NCBI GenBank assembly: GCA_964371745.1
Contig: CAYJNS010000046.1
Span: 1-8,675 of the forward strand
Direction: 5' to 3'
DNA length: 8,675 nt
Origin: CAKOSP01 sp964371745
GTDB taxonomy: Bacteria; Bacillota_I; Bacilli_A; RF39; UBA660
Shown here piece by piece: positions 5,588-8,675 of the stretch. Below the pieces are notes generated by a model. It was not told the DNA's origin and did no database searches. It saw only the letters and a list, made by a program, of their open reading frames with translations. The position numbers were made by a program, and so were the translations under genes. The stretch's first letter is position 1. Each line of letters starts with the position of its first letter.

Positions 5588-7291
5588 ATGATAAATATTA
5601 AAGAAGATGAAAAATTAAGTGTACTTAATCATAGCTGCGCTCATTTGTTAGCTCAAGCAGTTAAAAGACTTTATCCAAATGCTAAGTTTTGGGTTGGACC
5701 AGTTATCGAAGAAGGGTTTTACTATGATATAGATTTAGGTGATGAATCTATTACTGAAGATGATTTTGCAAAAATAGAAAAAGAAATGAAAAAGATAAGT
5801 AAAGATGGTAAAAGAATATATCGTGAAGAGTTATCTAATAAGGATGCACTTGAAAAGTTTAAAGATGATGAATATAAACTTGATTTAATTGAAAACTTAC
5901 CAGAAGATGAAATTATCTCATGTTATTCGCAAGGTGAGTTTACTGATCTATGCCGTGGACCACACGTTGAAACTGTTAAACTACTTAAATATTTTAAACT
6001 TTTAAAATGCTCTGGAGCGTACTTTAAAGGTGACTCTAAAAACAAAATGTTACAAAGAATATATGGTATTTGTTTTGAAACAGAAGAACAAATAAATAAT
6101 CATTTAGAACTTTTAGAAGAAGCTAAAAAAAGAGATCATAAAAAACTAGGTAAAGAACTTGGACTTTTTATGATGAGTGAGTATGGTCCTGGATTTCCAT
6201 TTTTCTTAAATAAAGGAATGCTTCTTAGAAATGAACTTGAAAATTTTTGGTATAAGGAACATACTAAAGAAGGTTATGAATTTATTAAAACACCTATAAT
6301 GTTAAATAAAGAATTATGGGAAACATCAGGACATTGGTTTAATTATAGAGAAAATATGTACACTAGTGAAATTGATGATAGAGAGTTTGCTGTAAAACCT
6401 ATGAATTGTCCAGGTGGAATGCTTGTATATAAAAATGGACATTATTCGTATAAAGATTTACCACTTAGAACTGGAGAGCTTGGACTTGTTCATAGACATG
6501 AAGCAAGTGGTGCCTTAAATGGTTTATTTAGAGTAAGAAACTTTACTCAAGATGATGCTCATATATTTATGAGAGAGGATCAAATTGAAGAGGAAGTAAT
6601 TAGACTAATTAATTTTATTGACAGAATGTATAAAATATTTGATTTAACTTATGATATAGAACTTTCAACTAGACCAGAAGAAAAATATATTGGTGATAAA
6701 AGCATTTGGGAAAAGAGTGAAAAAGCACTTGAAGAAGCTTGTAAAAAAGCAGGTAAAAGTTGTAAAATAAATCCAGGAGATGGAGCCTTTTATGGCCCAA
6801 AACTAGATTTTAAAATAAAAGACTCTTTAGGAAGAGTTTGGCAATGTGGAACAATCCAACTTGATATGAATTTACCTGAAAGATTTGATTTAACATATAT
6901 TGATAGTGATGGTACTAAAAAAAGACCAGTTATGCTTCATAGAGTTATATATGGATCAATCGAAAGATTTATTGGTATTTTAATTGAGCACTATGCTGGA
7001 GCGTTTCCTCTATGGCTATCACCAGTGCAAGTAAATATAGTACCAATTAATAATAAATATCACTTAGATTATGCAAATAAAATAAAAGAAATACTTTCGG
7101 AAAATAATTTTAGAGTAGACCTAGATGAAAGTGAAGAAACATTTAATTATCGTATAAGACAAAGTAATATTATGAAAAATCCAATTACAATTATTTTAGG
7201 TGATAATGAAAAAGAGAATAATTTAATTTCATATAGACTTTTAGGGTCAAATGAAACAACAACATTAAATATAGATGAATTTATAAATTAT
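5588..7291 (+). CDS. thrS: Threonyl-tRNA synthetase without TGS domain, 3' end lost in gap
   Basis: This class II synthetase charges tRNA-Thr in the cytoplasm. The protein begins directly with the editing domain: HSCAHLL supplies H15 and H19, and LCRGPHV supplies C122 and H126, the four residues expected for hydrolysis of mischarged Ser-tRNA-Thr. The usual N-terminal TGS domain of about 60 residues is missing. The catalytic core (about 185-475) has zinc ligands C274 (MNCPGG), H325 (DDAHIF) and H451 (HRVIYGS), motif 2 near RHEASGALNGLFRVRNFT and motif 3 near GSIERFIGILIEHY. The anticodon-binding domain follows from about 480. 568 residues are readable; the frame then enters the gap at 7292-7301, and the nominal continuation to a stop at 7325-7327 is not trustworthy. 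Probably only some ten residues are missing. The start is fixed by AGGAGG. Expression should be controlled by the T-box leader. Confidence 0.97.
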
Positions 7292-7301
7292 NNNNNNNNN
7301 N
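7292..7301. other. Assembly gap (10 N)
   Basis: Exactly ten N of unknown true length. It removes the C-terminus and stop of thrS, whatever lies between the genes, and probably the start region of the following gene, whose frame is open right up to the gap. Confidence 0.95.
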
Positions 7302-7340
7302 AACTTTATTGCTTATTTAATAAATAAAATATATGGTAAT

Positions 7341-8201
7341 ATGGATTATAAAACACACTCTATACTTAATGAAACAAGTTATTTTTCTTGTTTATTAACA
7401 CCACTTGGTGCTTTTGCACCAAATGAAAGTTTACCTTATTTAATTCCTATTTTTCTTCTAACAAACTCATATTATATATTTTCAAGACTTTTTAATACTG
7501 AAATATATTTAAAAGATATAAAAGAAATAAGAAGTTTGTATGATGAATTTTTATACAATTATGTAAAATTAAATAAAAAATTAAATTTAGATAATCCAGT
7601 GGAAATATGGCATTTATTTAGAATATTTGTATATGAAAATTATTTAGCTAACTCAACGCATCAAAATGCTTTAATATATCATGATGTTAAATCCTTAGAA
7701 GGGGCTCACATAATAAGCGGATATTTTACTAGAAAAAATTATGCAATAATGCTAAATGAAATATTTAATGAACTTGGATATGATACTAATATTCTTGGTA
7801 TTGTACATACTAATTTTGTAATAAAGAAAAATAAAATTGAAAGACGGGTAAATCTACCTAGCAAAAAAAATATAATAGGTATCAAAAAAGCAAATAACCA
7901 CATTGTAGCAATTGATTATAACGAAAATAATTATTTATTTTCACCTATTTCAGATACTAGATTTGATTATGGTGATAATAAATTAAGATCCGATTTTGAA
8001 AGTAATATTAAAATAGTTAATAAAAGAAACTTTAATACTAAGTTAAATACTTTAACACCATTTGACTATTTTAAAGTTTTAACAAAAGCTCAAGAAAAAA
8101 TTATTTCATCTATAGATGAAATCGAAGAATTTTATAAAAAAAAACGAGTTCTATATTATGAAATTAGTAAAAAAATAGAATTAATTAGACAAAAAAAGTA
8201 A
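7341..8201 (+). CDS. Transglutaminase-like protein lacking the catalytic Cys, start uncertain
   Basis: Residues about 115-210 resemble the papain/transglutaminase fold found in uncultured Firmicutes proteins. GAHIISGYFTRKNYA (121-135) aligns with the usual GANxxTGxGVCRHxA helix, and NHIVAIDYNENNYLFSP (186-202) with NHxxxxVxxxxxYxLDP. At the nucleophile position Cys is replaced by Thr (about T130), and the usual Asp by Ser (about S201), whereas His 187 remains. If the alignment is right, the protein is probably inactive as an enzyme. A hydrophobic stretch (about 31-50) could be a membrane helix or buried core. A charged helical tail ends the protein. No Shine-Dalgarno precedes ATG 7341 and the frame stays open upstream to 7302, so the true start may lie in the gap. 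The assignment comes from remembered family patterns and is moderate at best. Confidence 0.7.
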   Translation: MDYKTHSILNETSYFSCLLTPLGAFAPNESLPYLIPIFLLTNSYYIFSRLFNTEIYLKDIKEIRSLYDEFLYNYVKLNKKLNLDNPVEIWHLFRIFVYENYLANSTHQNALIYHDVKSLEGAHIISGYFTRKNYAIMLNEIFNELGYDTNILGIVHTNFVIKKNKIERRVNLPSKKNIIGIKKANNHIVAIDYNENNYLFSPISDTRFDYGDNKLRSDFESNIKIVNKRNFNTKLNTLTPFDYFKVLTKAQEKIISSIDEIEEFYKKKRVLYYEISKKIELIRQKK

Positions 8202-8218
8202 AGTAGTTTACTTTTTTT
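8191..8218 (+). terminator. Terminator overlapping the stop of the 7341 gene
   Basis: AAAAAAAGTAAA (8191-8202) is fully complementary to TTTACTTTTTTT (8207-8218) around a GTAG loop, with the T-run forming the 3' arm. The TAA stop (8199-8201) is inside the stem. The all-A/T stem has only one G-C pair, so efficiency may be modest. Its symmetry would also allow it to work on the minus strand. Confidence 0.65.
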
Positions 8219-8237
8219 ATAAAAACAATTAAATATT

Positions 8238-8246
8238 TGTTATAAT
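8238..8246 (+). promoter_or_regulatory. Extended -10 promoter for the last gene
   Basis: TGTTATAAT is a perfect extended -10 (TGnTATAAT), the same form as in front of the thrS leader. A second TATAAT (8247-8252) follows directly. No good -35 was found 17 bp upstream (TATAAA at 8218-8223), which extended -10 promoters can tolerate. Confidence 0.5.
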
Positions 8247-8264
8247 TATAATAGGTGATCATGT

Positions 8265-8675
8265 ATGTCAGACTTTTTAGATAAGATAAAAACTTTAATA
8301 TCAAGATATTCTGTATCTGAAAAAAAAGAATATTTTCAAAGAAAAGATGTAAAGGAAAGTTTAATATTAAATTCAAATAAATATGAACTTATTTGGTTCT
8401 TTCAAGATTTTGATAAAGATTTAGTCTTATATTTATTAGATAATGAAGGATTAAACATTTTAAAAAGTGATAGTAATTTATCAGCGCATTTAAATGGTTT
8501 ATTAACTTCAGAAAATGATTCATTAAATACTTTATTTCAAAATAAAATATTCAATGAAATAATTGTTAAAAATTATGAAATATGTAAACATGATATTTCT
8601 AGTTTAAAAAAGGAAGCACATGATTTTTTTGTAAAATATTTAATAGATACTAATAATAAAGAAATTATAGAAGGT
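8265..8675 (+). CDS. Hypothetical helical protein, 3'-truncated by the window
   Basis: An open frame starts at ATG 8265 and runs without a stop to the last base, giving 137 residues. I do not recognise it. The sequence (beginning MSDFLDKIKTLISRYSV) appears wholly alpha-helical, with repeated patterns such as LVLYLLDNEGLNIL and LNTLFQNKIFNEII that suggest helical repeats. No signal peptide or membrane segment is seen in the visible part. The start is supported by AGGTGATC (8253-8260), which matches eight bases of the anti-Shine-Dalgarno complement. The alternative ATG at 8261 is in another frame and stops after seven codons. It has its own promoter-like element and is separated from the preceding gene by a terminator. 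Confidence 0.8.
   Translation, partial: MSDFLDKIKTLISRYSVSEKKEYFQRKDVKESLILNSNKYELIWFFQDFDKDLVLYLLDNEGLNILKSDSNLSAHLNGLLTSENDSLNTLFQNKIFNEIIVKNYEICKHDISSLKKEAHDFFVKYLIDTNNKEIIEG

Noticed and set aside
8185..8376. Minus-strand open frame of 63 codons
   Set aside because: It overlaps the terminator at 8191-8218 and the start of the gene at 8265 on the other strand, and has no ribosome binding site.
1..8675. Mycoplasma-type genetic code with TGA as Trp
   Set aside because: Trp is encoded by TGG throughout thrS and the polymerase, and TGA ends the gene at 4415.

Overview
The window is AT-rich, uses TGG for Trp and has a TGA stop (the gene ending at 4415), so it follows the standard bacterial code and not the Mycoplasma code. 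Strong AGGAGG-type Shine-Dalgarno sites, a T-box riboswitch in front of thrS, and TTGxxx-17-TATAAT promoters point to a low-GC Firmicute, plausibly an uncultured Bacilli or Tenericutes-like lineage. That placement is inference. Two runs of exactly ten N (1173-1182, 7292-7301) look like scaffold joins of unknown true length, as in a draft or metagenome-assembled genome. They make the ends of three genes uncertain.

Layout. 1-123: a short palindrome and a good promoter. 124-1194: a single-pass membrane protein with an extracytoplasmic region resembling two Ig-like domains; its C-terminus runs into gap 1. 1186-1214: a terminator shared with the convergent gene. 1203-2438 (minus): a Y-family translesion DNA polymerase with a beta-clamp binding motif. 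2439-2511: a compact divergent promoter region. 2512-4415: three tightly packed plus-strand genes of unknown function (175 aa; 135 aa with a winged-helix-like N-terminus; 320 aa), read as one operon. 4459-5160: a 233-aa unrecognised protein with a C-terminal coiled coil, with its own strong ribosome binding site and closed by a clear terminator.

5161-5587 has no gene. It holds that terminator, an unexplained imperfect inverted repeat (5252-5310), a strong extended -10 promoter, and a compact T-box leader with a likely ACU (Thr) specifier. 5588 to gap 2: threonyl-tRNA synthetase lacking the N-terminal TGS domain. 7341-8201: a protein resembling the transglutaminase fold but lacking the catalytic Cys; its reading frame is open back to gap 2. 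From 8265 to the window end: the 5' part of an unrecognised helical protein.

The only well-understood functional unit is T-box plus thrS: uncharged tRNA-Thr should relieve termination and raise synthetase production. The most promising uncharacterised unit is the three-gene operon at 2512-4415, divergent from the translesion polymerase. The sequence alone does not show what it does.
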